Of a stretch of 64,000 bases of DNA, positions 25,235 through 33,246 are shown piece by piece; position 1 is the stretch's first letter; each line of letters begins with the position of its first letter. Position numbers and translations under genes: made by a program. The DNA is from Cloacibacillus porcorum (GTDB lineage: Bacteria; Synergistota; Synergistia; Synergistales; Synergistaceae): the NCBI RefSeq assembly GCF_001701045.1, contig NZ_CP016757.1, positions 2,692,219-2,756,218 on the forward strand, in the 5' to 3' direction. Under the pieces are notes generated by a model. The model saw only the letters and a list, made by a program, of their open reading frames with translations. It had not been told where the DNA came from and did not search any database.

Positions 25235-26056
25235 ATAAATTGCCCCGTATGCTTCCGGCGCTGCCCGCTCGAAGAGGGCGAAACCGGCTTCTGCCGCGCG
25301 CGGCGGAATACCGGAGGGCGCAGCGTCAGCGTGAGCTACGGGAAGATTACCTCGGCGGCGCTCGACCCGGTGGAGAAAAAACCATTTGTGAAATTCCACC
25401 CCGGCAGCCTCATTCTCTCTGTCGGCACCTTCGGCTGCAACATGGACTGCCCCTTCTGCCAGAACTACGAGATCGCGGGCGCGGGAGAGGGGGGCGTCCC
25501 AACCCGCAGTATTTCTCCGACGGAACTCGCCGCGCTCGCCGACGAACTGCGCGGCCGCGGGAACATCGGGGTCGCCTACACCTACAACGAACCGCTCGTC
25601 GGCTGGGAATTTGTGCGCGACAGCGCCGCCGAAGTAAAAAAGCGCGGGCTGAAAAATGCCGCCGTCACCAACGGCTCCGTCTCGGCGGAGACGCTCTCTG
25701 AACTGCTGCCCTACATTGACGCCTATAACATCGACCTCAAGGGCTTCACAGACGAATACTACAGGAAACTCGGCGGCAACCTGGAGTCGGTAAAAGAGTT
25801 CATAAAGACAGCCGCCTCCAAAGCCCACGTCGAACTGACGACCCTCATCGTACCGGGAGAAAACGACGGCGACGATGAAATGGCGGCGCTTTCCGCCTGG
25901 ATCGCCTCCGTTGACAGGAAGATCCCCCTCCACCTCACACGCTTCTTCCCCCGCAGGCTCATGAGCAACAGAAAACCCACGGAGACGGCGCTACTGCGCC
26001 GATTGGCGGAAATCGCGGCGAAACGGCTCGACACCGTCGTCATGGGAAACATCTAG
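25235..26056 (+). CDS. amrS: AmmeMemoRadiSam system radical SAM enzyme, apparent AUA start
   Basis: 273 residues if started at ATA 25235, one base past the TAG of the preceding gene. The N-terminal Cys cluster CPVCFRRC (3-10) and GFC (18-20) and the following RRNTGGR are family hallmarks, so translation must begin before the first standard start codon, GTG 25331. No in-frame ATG, GTG or TTG exists upstream of the cluster. The radical SAM CNMDCPFC (Cys68, 72, 75) and a TIM-barrel-like region with YTYNEP and NIDLKGF follow. The frame is +1 relative to the upstream gene. A G-to-A change of an ancestral ATG, a sequencing error, or a +1 frameshift are the alternatives. Confidence 0.88.
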   Translation: MNCPVCFRRCPLEEGETGFCRARRNTGGRSVSVSYGKITSAALDPVEKKPFVKFHPGSLILSVGTFGCNMDCPFCQNYEIAGAGEGGVPTRSISPTELAALADELRGRGNIGVAYTYNEPLVGWEFVRDSAAEVKKRGLKNAAVTNGSVSAETLSELLPYIDAYNIDLKGFTDEYYRKLGGNLESVKEFIKTAASKAHVELTTLIVPGENDGDDEMAALSAWIASVDRKIPLHLTRFFPRRLMSNRKPTETALLRRLAEIAAKRLDTVVMGNI

Positions 26057-26093
26057 CACAAAAAATACATGTTCCGTCTTTGCGCAGGGCATA

Positions 26094-26124
26094 CAAAAAG
26101 TGCGGCAGGTAAATCCTGCCGCAC
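26094..26124 (-). terminator. Terminator of small peptide gene 1
   Basis: A perfect 10-bp stem of GTGCGGCAGG and CCTGCCGCAC with a 5-base loop (26100-26124), followed on the minus strand by a T run (26095-26099). It may also end amrS transcription. Confidence 0.9.
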
Positions 26125-26202
26125 CTATCTAAAGGGAGAGGGTATAGTCTGTGAGTGGGGACAGACTCGTAAACTCTTTCTTTTATATAACGCGCAAAGC
26201 TC

Positions 26203-26352
26203 TTACATCGCCTTCGCGGCTACCTTCGCGCCCTCTTTTTCTTTTCCGTAATCGCGCCAAACTTCGCCAATTTCCATAACAACCGCAAAGACAAGGCTGC
26301 CTACCGCTGTAAAGACGGTGATCCCATACATAAACATTTCTCCATACGCCAT
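26203..26352 (-). CDS. Small single-span membrane peptide 1 (49 residues)
   Basis: A short ORF starting MAYGEMFMYG: hydrophobic segment GITVFTAVGSLVFAVVM (about 10-26), then EIGEVWRDYG and a Lys/Glu/Ala-rich tail. A very good GAGGAGG lies eight bases before the ATG, and a terminator follows the stop. The start sequence, ribosome site and promoter are shared with peptide 2, and its plan with peptide 3, so these form a local family. Function unknown; small membrane regulators, type I toxin-like peptides and small subunits of a membrane complex are all possible. Confidence 0.75.
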   Translation of the reverse strand: MAYGEMFMYGITVFTAVGSLVFAVVMEIGEVWRDYGKEKEGAKVAAKAM

Positions 26353-26388
26353 TGTGACAACCTCCTCAAGATGTACTATATTTAAACT

Positions 26389-26486
26389 CTTCGGAATCGG
26401 CCGTTCCTGATGGCATTAATAATATCAGTCCCTCATAGATTAGTAAAACGACAAAAATAGATATGTAACATGAAAAAATATCATGT
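26389..26486 (-). promoter_or_regulatory. Promoter/operator repeat, copy 1
   Basis: A 52-base segment (26435-26486) nearly repeats 26821-26872, with weaker similarity continuing to about 26389. It contains the inverted repeat ACATGA-N7-TCATGT (26468-26473 and 26481-26486), a likely operator, followed in the minus direction by AT-rich promoter-like sequence. It precedes peptide 1. Confidence 0.6.
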
Positions 26487-26739
26487 CTGTGGAGATAAAA
26501 AAAGGCGGCGGAGAAACCTCCGGCACGCCTATTCTAAAGAAAGGAGGAGCAAAATCCGCCGCGCGGAGACAGACGTCAAACTGAATGCAGCTGCCTCCGC
26601 ACACCTGCCATCCCGGACTCTTTTCATCACAGTGACTGCCGCCCCATATTTCACGCACCGCCATCACTGCCGCAAAACAAAAGCTGCCAGCCGCCGTAAA
26701 GGCGGTAAGTGCTATCAACATGATCTCCGCAAATGTCAT
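26440..26739 (-). CDS. Small membrane peptide 2, with a doubtful 3' end
   Basis: The first 33 residues (MTFAEIMLIALTAFTAAGSF... to EIW) match peptide 1 in layout, and the ribosome site GAGGAGGTCGTCACA is almost the same as that of peptide 1. After EIW the similarity is lost and the open frame runs 99 residues, through a strong terminator hairpin (26497-26529) and into the promoter repeat of peptide 1. A real coding end inside a terminator and promoter is unlikely, so the C-terminal part probably reflects a frameshift or stop loss. A +1 shift near residue 33 would end just before the terminator. Confidence 0.5.
   Translation of the reverse strand: MTFAEIMLIALTAFTAAGSFCFAAVMAVREIWGGSHCDEKSPGWQVCGGSCIQFDVCLRAADFAPPFFRIGVPEVSPPPFFISTDMIFFHVTYLFLSFY
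26497..26529 (-). terminator. Terminator of small peptide gene 2
   Basis: GGCG and CGGAG pair with CTCCG and CGCC around a short loop, followed on the minus strand by seven T (26497-26503). Confidence 0.8.
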
Positions 26740-26778
26740 TGTGACGACCTCCTCTTATATCGCTGAATTTTATTATTT

Positions 26779-26872
26779 ATGAATTATCTGTTCCTTATGG
26801 TTAGATAATACCAGCCCTATATAGATTAGTAAAACGACAAAAATAAATATAAAACATGAAAAAATATCATGT
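26779..26872 (-). promoter_or_regulatory. Promoter/operator repeat, copy 2
   Basis: Second copy of the repeat (core 26821-26872), with ACATGA (26854-26859) and TCATGT (26867-26872) conserved. It precedes peptide 2. A diverged third form may precede peptide 3 near 27138-27165. Confidence 0.6.
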
Positions 26873-26882
26873 ATAACCACAC

Positions 26883-26907
26883 AAAAAAGTGCGGCCGCAA
26901 GGGCCGC
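26883..26907 (-). terminator. Terminator of small peptide gene 3
   Basis: GCGGCC and GGCCGC arms (26891-26907) followed on the minus strand by a T run (26883-26888). Confidence 0.75.
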
Positions 26908-26931
26908 CTCTTTCCCTAGGGAGGGATATAT

Positions 26932-27084
26932 TTAGCAGCCGGCTCTCTCTCCCTCAGCCCGAGGGGCCGCTGCTCCGGCTGGCTCGCTCCAAATCGTCAC
27001 TTTCAGCATATACAGTGAGAATACGGCGGAGACCAGTGCCGTAATTCCCATCGTACTCATCAGAATTATCTCACCTAACTGCAT
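26932..27084 (-). CDS. Small single-span membrane peptide 3 (50 residues)
   Basis: Starts MQLGEIILMSTMGITALVSAVFSLYMLKVTIW, then an Ala/Pro/Glu-rich tail ending GERAGC. The order (short polar start with Gly-Glu, single membrane helix containing a GIT motif, Trp at its end, charged tail) matches peptide 1. A GGGGG-rich site precedes the ATG and a terminator follows. Function unknown. Confidence 0.7.
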   Translation of the reverse strand: MQLGEIILMSTMGITALVSAVFSLYMLKVTIWSEPAGAAAPRAEGERAGC

Positions 27085-27444
27085 TGCCACTACCCCCTTC
27101 GTCTGCCTTCAACGTGCGCAGAGTATAGCCAAGAGGCGATAGATAAGTAAATCAAAACATTTCTCTATTTCGCTTCTGATACGTAATTTTACCTAGAGGG
27201 AAAAAGCCTGTGCCCAAGTGGTTTTATCGGCATTTAACAAGCCAGCCTCCGGCAATATATGGCACAGGCCAATATCAGCGGCGGTTTTTGGCGCGGGAAT
27301 CGATAATTACATTCTAACAGTTATTTTTTTATATAAATATTTACATAAACTTGATATAAAAAGTACAGCAGCTCCGGCGCGAGGGAAGGTCATTGCCCGC
27401 TGGAGCCGCTTTCACGGAGAAATTACGCAATATTGCCCATTCGA
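27085..27444. other. Gene-free stretch with two terminator-like hairpins after the racemase
   Basis: Just past the racemase stop, AGCGGCTCC and GGAGCTGCT (27402-27410 and 27367-27375) pair and are followed on the minus strand by T (27358-27362): a good terminator. Further on, GCCTGTGCC and GGCACAGGC (27206-27214 and 27261-27269) form a long-loop stem ending in T (27201-27205), possibly a backup. The rest near 27100-27180 should be the promoter of peptide 3. Confidence 0.65.
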
Positions 27445-28449
27445 TCAGTGGAGAAGAAAACCAGGAAGCAAAGGATCGCTCTCATGGCTGATAAGCCAGT
27501 TGAATCCGATGATGTTCGCGCTGCCTTTGATAAAGGGGATAATCGAGCGGTGATCCCCGATCATCGGCCCCTCCTCGTAATGCCCCTCAAAGAGGGTACC
27601 GAGGATACTCTCGTGGAAAAAGGGCTCATTGGGCGAGAGTTCGCCTTTGTCGGCGAGCAACGCCATCTTGGCACAGGTGCCGGTGCCGCAGGGCGAACGG
27701 TCCACGTTGCAGGTGCCGAAAACGACGCAGTTGCGGGCATGCTCCCCCTCCCGGTGCAGGCCAAATTCCGCGAGCAGAATCTTATTATTCACCGGTATCT
27801 GCGGATGGCGCACCGTATGCTGCCTGTTGGCCTCCTCCATCACCTCGACGCCGAGCTTGATCAGGCGTGCGGATTCATGCGGCACCAGGTCAAGGCCGAA
27901 GTCCGCGGCATCCAGGATCGCGAAAAAACTGCCGCCGAAGCAGACATCAAACTTCACCGTACGCCCCAGCGATGGAAGAAAGAGGTCGAGGCCGCGCGCG
28001 TATACGAAAGAGGGGACATTCTGCAGTGTCGCGCTGACCGCCTCGCCATTTACGACCTCGACCTTAAGCGTGACGAGGCCCACAGGAGTGTCGAGTTTAA
28101 CGTAGGTATAGGGCTCAAAGACCTGAACCATCTGCAGATTCACCATCGCCGAGGCGAGGCCGATCGAGCCGTGGCCGCACATAGAGACGCTGCCGCCAGA
28201 GTCGCAGAAGATGACGCCGGTGTCCGCCTCCTCGTGTACTGGCGGCACCATAATTGCGCCAAACATATCGGCGTGGCCGCGCGGCTCCGTCATTATAAAG
28301 CGGCGAAAATCATTGTGGTTGTGGCGAAAGTCAACCCACTTCTCCGCCATCGAGGCACCGCGGAAAATCGGCGCGCCGCCGATGACGATACGGGTTGGCT
28401 CTCCGCATGTGTGTGAGTCTACTACGGCGACCATTTTGCCGATTTTCAT
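27445..28449 (-). CDS. Proline racemase family protein
   Basis: 334 residues. Both catalytic cysteines are present: Cys91 in SMCGHG and Cys254 in SPCGTGT. This two-Cys form indicates a racemase or epimerase; the dehydratase relatives have Thr at the second position family or lose one Cys. Substrates in the family are proline, trans-4-hydroxyproline and others. The MKIGKMVAVVDSHTCGEPTRIV start is typical. The ATG at 28449 follows GGGAGAGA. In a Stickland fermenter, D-proline is reduced by proline reductase, but no prdA/prdB is in this window. Confidence 0.9.
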   Translation of the reverse strand: MKIGKMVAVVDSHTCGEPTRIVIGGAPIFRGASMAEKWVDFRHNHNDFRRFIMTEPRGHADMFGAIMVPPVHEEADTGVIFCDSGGSVSMCGHGSIGLASAMVNLQMVQVFEPYTYVKLDTPVGLVTLKVEVVNGEAVSATLQNVPSFVYARGLDLFLPSLGRTVKFDVCFGGSFFAILDAADFGLDLVPHESARLIKLGVEVMEEANRQHTVRHPQIPVNNKILLAEFGLHREGEHARNCVVFGTCNVDRSPCGTGTCAKMALLADKGELSPNEPFFHESILGTLFEGHYEEGPMIGDHRSIIPFIKGSANIIGFNWLISHESDPLLPGFLLH

Positions 28450-28593
28450 ACTTTCATCTCTCCCTGTTGTCTCCGAAATTACTCTTATAGTAACAGAGAG
28501 GCAAGAATTTAGCAACCGTAGGTTACTTTTAATTTAATAAGAAATTTATATTATAAATCAAGCTTAAATATTCAGATAGTAACTACAAAAACA

Positions 28594-30756
28594 CTATTCC
28601 TTGATCTTGACCTCCGTCTGCGGGAAGGGGATCTCGATATTATGCTCGCGGAAGGCCTCCAGGATGCTCATGCGCACGGCGCTCTGCACGTTTGACTCGA
28701 AGACGTTGCTGAGGTCGATGAAGAAGAAGGCGGTAAACTTTATCGCGCTGTCCTCGAACTCCGAAAGGATGATACGGAAGGGAGGCGTCTTCAGGACGTT
28801 CGGATTTTCGCTGAGGACCTCGCGGATGATGCCCATCGCCTGTGAAACGTTGCTGTCATAGCCGATCGAAACACTTATCTCCGTGCGCGACAGCGAATTA
28901 TTCAGCGTCAGATTCAGCACGGGGCTCTCCAGTACCTTACTGTTGGGGATTATCAGGTGACGCGACTGCTGGCAGACGAGGACTGTGTTCTGCAGCGTTA
29001 TCTCGGCTACGATGCCGTGCGTATCCCCGATGACCACCTCGTCGCCGATGCGCAGCTTCCTCTGAAAGAGCAGCAGGATGCCGGAGAGGGTATCTCCCAT
29101 GATCTTCTGTGTACCGAGACCGATAGCGATCGCCGCCGCGCCGCCCATGAAGGCGAAGGCCGTCAGTGGGATATGCAGCATCCACAGCGTTATCAGGAAA
29201 GAGACGATAAGGCCTAAATAGAAGACGATATTCTGGATCAGCAGCGAGCTGTGGCGGCTTATATGCTCAGATCTTCTCTCAAAGTGTCGCCGCGTGAGCG
29301 CCACGGCGTAATGGGTCACGAGCAGGCCGAAGAGAAAGATTATCAGCGCGAGGCTGAGCTTCTTCGCTGTGATCGGGTAATCGTCGATACTCCATACCTC
29401 CATGTCCAGCAGGCCGCCGACGTTGTCACGCCAAATACTTTCGATCTTGTCATCGGTGTTGGCCTCACCGATCATACGCTCCGTCTCCGCAAGCAGTATC
29501 TCAAACTGCCCTGACATCTCGCCCAGCATCATAATATATGAGAGATAACGGTTCATCCGCGCGTCGATATTCGCGCGGAACTCGTTACGCATTGATATTT
29601 CTTCTTTTGTCTTGAGCCAGCCGTCCTCGCCAAAGCGCCGCGTCACCTCCTGGGCCACCCGGCGCAGATCCTGCAGATCCTCATTGACAAACTTCAGGTT
29701 CACACGGCACTGTTCGAACAGCGCATTCGTCCGTCCCTGCAGATCACGGCGTTCCTTAAGCGTCAGTTTGCCGGAGAGCAGGTCATCCATCGAACGCCAT
29801 GTAAGCCGTGTCGCGGACCATATCTCGACAAGGTCTAGGACGAGCAGCGTCTCATCTTCCACCAGCTTCTGTTCCGTCGGTATCCAATATTTGGCAAAAT
29901 CAGTCTGGAATTCAACGCGGCGGCGAGCCTCGCTAAGGCGGTCGAACTTGTCGTTGAGCATGACTAAGGTGCTATCCAACAGCCGCACCTTCGCGTCAAC
30001 CTTTGAGTCAAGAAGGGAGAAATCCTCCTGTGAAAAGTCGAGGTTCTCGCGCACATTTTTGATGATCGGCTCCAGCGTATCAAGCTTTTCTTTCAGCTCC
30101 GAGGATTCCTGCATCGCGATCTTCATACTGCTTTCATAGAAGGTATAATCGGCGTAGCAATGTTCAAGCTTCGCCTTGATTATCAGCAGCGCGAAATTAT
30201 ACTTGAGGCGGTTCTCCGTCGAGAGGGAGCTCTTTTCGCGGCAGAGGCGGTACTCCTTCTCGATTTCTCCCTTCCTCTCGCTGAGGCTGCGCAGGTTCTC
30301 TCGGTAGCGCGCGAGATTCTCCTGCCAGCTCAAAAAAGACTGGCGGCAGTTGTCAATATCCTCAATGACGTTCAGGTAAAAGGTGAAGGGATAGGGCGGC
30401 TTCGCGGCTGCCAGCTCGTTCAGCCGCGCGTCGTCGAGAATGAAATTATTGTCAGTACCGACACGCTTCTGAAGAAAATGGATGCTGTAATAGGTATTGA
30501 TAATCCCATTCAGCTCGTACTCATATCTGAGTACCTCGGAGACAGGGATATCATACTGCCGCGCGAGCCCCTCTTCGATATCACGCACCCTCCGCAAATC
30601 GCGCACGATCTGCGCGGCGCGTGCCGCCGGCTCCGTCTGATAACGCGCCAGCTCTTCGCGGATATCGGCAAGGGTGGCGGCATTCGCCCGCCCCATAAAG
30701 AACGAAAAAATAAGCGCGGTCAAAAAAAGATAAAGACCATTTTTACGGAGATTCAT
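28594..30756 (-). CDS. MscS-family mechanosensitive channel with long N-terminal periplasmic domain
   Basis: 720 residues. A signal peptide (1-27, ending RANA) is followed by about 440 mostly helical, charged residues with coiled-coil character, the MscK/YbdG-like periplasmic part. Membrane segments start about residue 478, and the MscS core is at about 545-640: AIAIGLGTQKIMGDTLSGI pore-lining region, then GDEVVIGDTHGIVAEI and VLVCQQSRHLIIPNSKV in the beta domain. It releases solutes under osmotic down-shock. It is a single gene facing away from the LysR gene. Confidence 0.93.
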   Translation of the reverse strand: MNLRKNGLYLFLTALIFSFFMGRANAATLADIREELARYQTEPAARAAQIVRDLRRVRDIEEGLARQYDIPVSEVLRYEYELNGIINTYYSIHFLQKRVGTDNNFILDDARLNELAAAKPPYPFTFYLNVIEDIDNCRQSFLSWQENLARYRENLRSLSERKGEIEKEYRLCREKSSLSTENRLKYNFALLIIKAKLEHCYADYTFYESSMKIAMQESSELKEKLDTLEPIIKNVRENLDFSQEDFSLLDSKVDAKVRLLDSTLVMLNDKFDRLSEARRRVEFQTDFAKYWIPTEQKLVEDETLLVLDLVEIWSATRLTWRSMDDLLSGKLTLKERRDLQGRTNALFEQCRVNLKFVNEDLQDLRRVAQEVTRRFGEDGWLKTKEEISMRNEFRANIDARMNRYLSYIMMLGEMSGQFEILLAETERMIGEANTDDKIESIWRDNVGGLLDMEVWSIDDYPITAKKLSLALIIFLFGLLVTHYAVALTRRHFERRSEHISRHSSLLIQNIVFYLGLIVSFLITLWMLHIPLTAFAFMGGAAAIAIGLGTQKIMGDTLSGILLLFQRKLRIGDEVVIGDTHGIVAEITLQNTVLVCQQSRHLIIPNSKVLESPVLNLTLNNSLSRTEISVSIGYDSNVSQAMGIIREVLSENPNVLKTPPFRIILSEFEDSAIKFTAFFFIDLSNVFESNVQSAVRMSILEAFREHNIEIPFPQTEVKIKE

Positions 30757-30852
30757 CTGCTTTACCCTGCCCTCTTTATACGTCTTAGTATATTATTATA
30801 TAGGCAAACGCCGCAAAAGATAATAACGCCGGACGGCGATTGGAGGGGCCAT

Positions 30853-31743
30853 ATGGATACCAGAAAATACGAAGTCATCATCAAGGCCGCCGAATGCGGT
30901 AACCTCACCAAAGCGGGCGAGAGCTTCGGCTATACGCAGTCCGGCGTAAGCCACATGATAAAGGGAGTGGAAGAGGAGTTCGGCTTCCGCATCTTCATGC
31001 GCGGACGAGACGGCGTAAGCCTTACCACAGAGGGCGAACGGGTCCTGCCTTTTCTGCGCGAGATCGCGAAGTGGAACGAGAGCCTCGGCCAGACCGTCAG
31101 CGCCATCAACGGCCTCATCTGCGGCACGCTGCGCATCGGTTCCTTTACAAGCATCGCCATACACTGGCTGCCGAAGATCATTAGACGCTTTCAGCAGGAC
31201 TATCCCAACATCAACATTGACATCACTGAGGGCGGCATCAGCGCTCTCGAGGAGGCTCTCGAAGAGGGCTCTGTGGACCTCACCTTTATGAGCGTGCAGC
31301 CGGGCCGCAGCTTCGACCGGCTGATACTGAAAAAAGACCCCTTCCTCGCCATCCTGCCGAAGGGACATCCGCTGGAAAGAGAAAAATCCTTCCCCCTCGA
31401 GGCCTTCAACGGCGTCGACTTCATCCTCGTCACGCGCGGCTTCGACTACGATACAAACCGGCTGCTGAAAAAATACGCCATCACTCCGAACATAAAATTC
31501 ACCTCGCACGACGACCACACCGTCTTCTCGATGGTCGAAAACGGCCTCGGCGTCAGCATCCTCCCCGAGCTGGTCATGCAGAGTTACAAAGAACGCTCCG
31601 TTACGCTGCCCCTTGAACCGGAGGTATACCGCGACATCGCCCTCTGCCTCCCCTCCTTCGCGGAGGCCTCCCCCGCGAGCCGCCGTTTCATCGAATACGT
31701 CAAAAAGATGGTCGCCCCGGACGGCAGTATACGCGGTATCTAA
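30853..31743 (+). CDS. LysR-family transcriptional regulator
   Basis: 296 residues. Winged HTH: EVIIKAAECGNLTKAGESFGYTQSGVSHMIKGVEEEFG (about 6-43), then the ligand-binding domain (90-290) with a conserved LRIGSFTSIA start. The ATG at 30853 is preceded by GGAGGGG; upstream ORF extension into the MscS gene is not real. It is divergent from the MscS gene and convergent with the lsrF operon across repeats. Target unknown. Confidence 0.92.
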   Translation: MDTRKYEVIIKAAECGNLTKAGESFGYTQSGVSHMIKGVEEEFGFRIFMRGRDGVSLTTEGERVLPFLREIAKWNESLGQTVSAINGLICGTLRIGSFTSIAIHWLPKIIRRFQQDYPNINIDITEGGISALEEALEEGSVDLTFMSVQPGRSFDRLILKKDPFLAILPKGHPLEREKSFPLEAFNGVDFILVTRGFDYDTNRLLKKYAITPNIKFTSHDDHTVFSMVENGLGVSILPELVMQSYKERSVTLPLEPEVYRDIALCLPSFAEASPASRRFIEYVKKMVAPDGSIRGI

Positions 31744-31755
31744 CTAACCCCACGT

Positions 31756-31881
31756 AAATCGGCGTTTATACGCGCCGTCTGCGTCATAACTTACCCCCTG
31801 AGCGTCCTCGCCGTATGAAGATACGGCTCCGGTACTCAGGGGGTAAGTTATTTAGCATCCAGCACGTCTAAACGCCGATTT
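31756..31881. repeat. Palindromic hairpin element, unit E1
   Basis: Outer arms AAATCGGCGTTTA (31756-31768) and TAAACGCCGATTT (31869-31881) are perfect. Inside is a 17-bp perfect stem: ATAACTTACCCCCTGAG (31786-31802) with its complement at 31835-31851, then symmetric internal loops and a GCCGTAT-GAAG-ATACGGC tip. It resembles unit E2 in reverse orientation. Confidence 0.85.
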
Positions 31882-31949
31882 CCTATGGATGGGGGAGAGA
31901 TAAATAACGATTTAGCTTCTGTCCTATCGATGATAAACGGAGGTTTTTT

Positions 31950-32131
31950 CTTAAAGCCTTCCTCTCTGAGGAAGGTGGATCGCCGCCGTCTTTGCGGCAA
32001 GACGGAAGGAGTGTTGCTCTGTTTAGTACGGAAACCGCGCCATACAGAGCCCGTGGCAAAAGCCGCGGGAGAACATAAGGTCAAAACTCCCTCACCCCGC
32101 TTTCGCGGGGAGCTCCCTCAAAGAGGGCTCC
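31950..32131. repeat. Interspersed repeat, copy A
   Basis: About 110 bases from about 31973 match 37842-37953 in reverse orientation, including the GGTGGATCGCCGCCG and GACGGAAGGAGTGTTGC blocks and GCCGCGGGAGAAC. It begins with CCTTCCTCTCTGAGGAAGG and ends with a GGAGCTCCC hairpin. No ORF seems real. Confidence 0.8.
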
Positions 32132-32168
32132 AAAAAAACATCGCTATTTACCTCTTCCCCCACCAGAA

Positions 32169-32359
32169 GGAAATCGGCGTTTATAAGCAGAGAACCAAAA
32201 CGCCGATTTTTGCGTTTTGTGTGATTCGCTTAGTTTGTTCATCAGAAGTGCGAGTTGCTAAATAACTTTGGGCTCTGGTACCGGAACCGTATCTTCATAC
32301 GGTGAGGATGCCAGAGCCCGAAGTTATGACGCAAATCGTGCTTATAAACGCCGATTTCC
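32169..32359. repeat. Palindromic hairpin element, unit E2
   Basis: Outer arms of 19 bp, GGAAATCGGCGTTTATAAG (32169-32187) and its perfect complement at 32341-32359, end exactly at the lsrF stop codon. The inner hairpin has ATAACTTTGGGCTCTGG (32262-32278) pairing with 32311-32327 (one G-T), then TACCGGA, ACCGTAT-CTTC-ATACGGT, GAGGATG. Stem bases differ from E1 but pairing is kept. Confidence 0.85.
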
Positions 32360-32360
32360 G

Positions 32361-33233
32361 TTATTTCAGGGACAAGAACAGATCATACGCCTCTTTGGCG
32401 CTCGCGTTCTCGTGCACTACGGCGCGCACGGCCTGCAGCATCGCCGCGGGGTTCTCAGACTGGAAGATGTTGCGTCCCATGTCCACCCCCGCCGCGCCGT
32501 CCCGGATGGCGTTATAGGCCATCTCCAACGCCTCTTTCTCCGGCGTTTTTTTGCCGCCCGCGATGACGATCGGCACGGGACAGGCCGCGGTGACCTCCTC
32601 AAACCCCTCGCAGTAGTAGGTCTTGATCACCTGCGCGCCAAGTTCGGCGAGTATGCGCGTCGCAAGCTGGAAGTAACGCTTGGTGCGCTCCATCTCTTTG
32701 CCGACGGCGGTGACGCCCATCACGGGGATGCCGTAGCGGTTACCAGCGTTTATCATATCGCTGAGATTTTTGAAGCTACCGACCTCGTTTTTGGAGCCGA
32801 CGAAGGTCTGGACGACGATGCAGGAGGCGTTGAGACGGATGGCGTCCTCCACGTCCACACCAACATGGCCGTAGCTCAGGTCTTCGTGCAGCACGCTGGT
32901 GTCGGTGGTGCAGCGCAGCGCAATCGCCTTGTTGAAGGTCGGCGGCACGCAGCTCTTAATCGCCCCGCGCGTCGCCATCAGCACGTCGGCGTATGGCGCG
33001 AGCGGAGGGATGGCAAGGTCGAGGCGCTCAAGCCCCGCGGTCGGCCCCATGATGTAGCCGTGGTCGAAGGCGAGCATGACGGTGCGTCCGCTCTTGGGGT
33101 CGAAGATACGCGCGAGGCGGTCTTTCATGCCCCAGTCACAGTGTTCCGCCCCCTTGACGTAGAAGCTCTTCTGCTCCACCGGCCTGTCGAGGCCGTAGTC
33201 TTTCGCCAGGATGTTTCCTATTTTGTCTACCAT
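32361..33233 (-). CDS. lsrF: LsrF-like class I aldolase/thiolase (DeoC/FbaB fold)
   Basis: 290 residues. It shares long blocks with Escherichia LsrF as I recall it: DWGMKDRLARIF, TVMLAFDHGY-x-GPT-GLER, ATRG, AQVIKTYY with Lys204 (LsrF Lys203), VPIVIAGGKK and GVDMGRNIFQS. LsrF transfers an acetyl group from phosphorylated 3-hydroxy-2,4-pentanedione to CoA in autoinducer-2 breakdown. No lsrK, lsrG or lsrABCD genes are here; instead dhaL, dhaK and a VOC gene follow upstream. The ATG at 33233 follows GAGGAG; a longer frame to 33368 overlaps dhaL. The substrate may differ from AI-2. Confidence 0.87.
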   Translation of the reverse strand: MVDKIGNILAKDYGLDRPVEQKSFYVKGAEHCDWGMKDRLARIFDPKSGRTVMLAFDHGYIMGPTAGLERLDLAIPPLAPYADVLMATRGAIKSCVPPTFNKAIALRCTTDTSVLHEDLSYGHVGVDVEDAIRLNASCIVVQTFVGSKNEVGSFKNLSDMINAGNRYGIPVMGVTAVGKEMERTKRYFQLATRILAELGAQVIKTYYCEGFEEVTAACPVPIVIAGGKKTPEKEALEMAYNAIRDGAAGVDMGRNIFQSENPAAMLQAVRAVVHENASAKEAYDLFLSLK

Positions 33234-33246
33234 TTTAAGACTCTCC

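Noticed and set aside
30160-30852. N-terminal extension of the LysR gene
   Set aside because: It is antisense to the MscS gene; the HTH starts at 30853 with its own Shine-Dalgarno site.
31756-32359. CRISPR array
   Set aside because: The repeats are palindromic pairs in inverted orientation, not evenly spaced direct repeats with unique spacers, and no cas gene is near.
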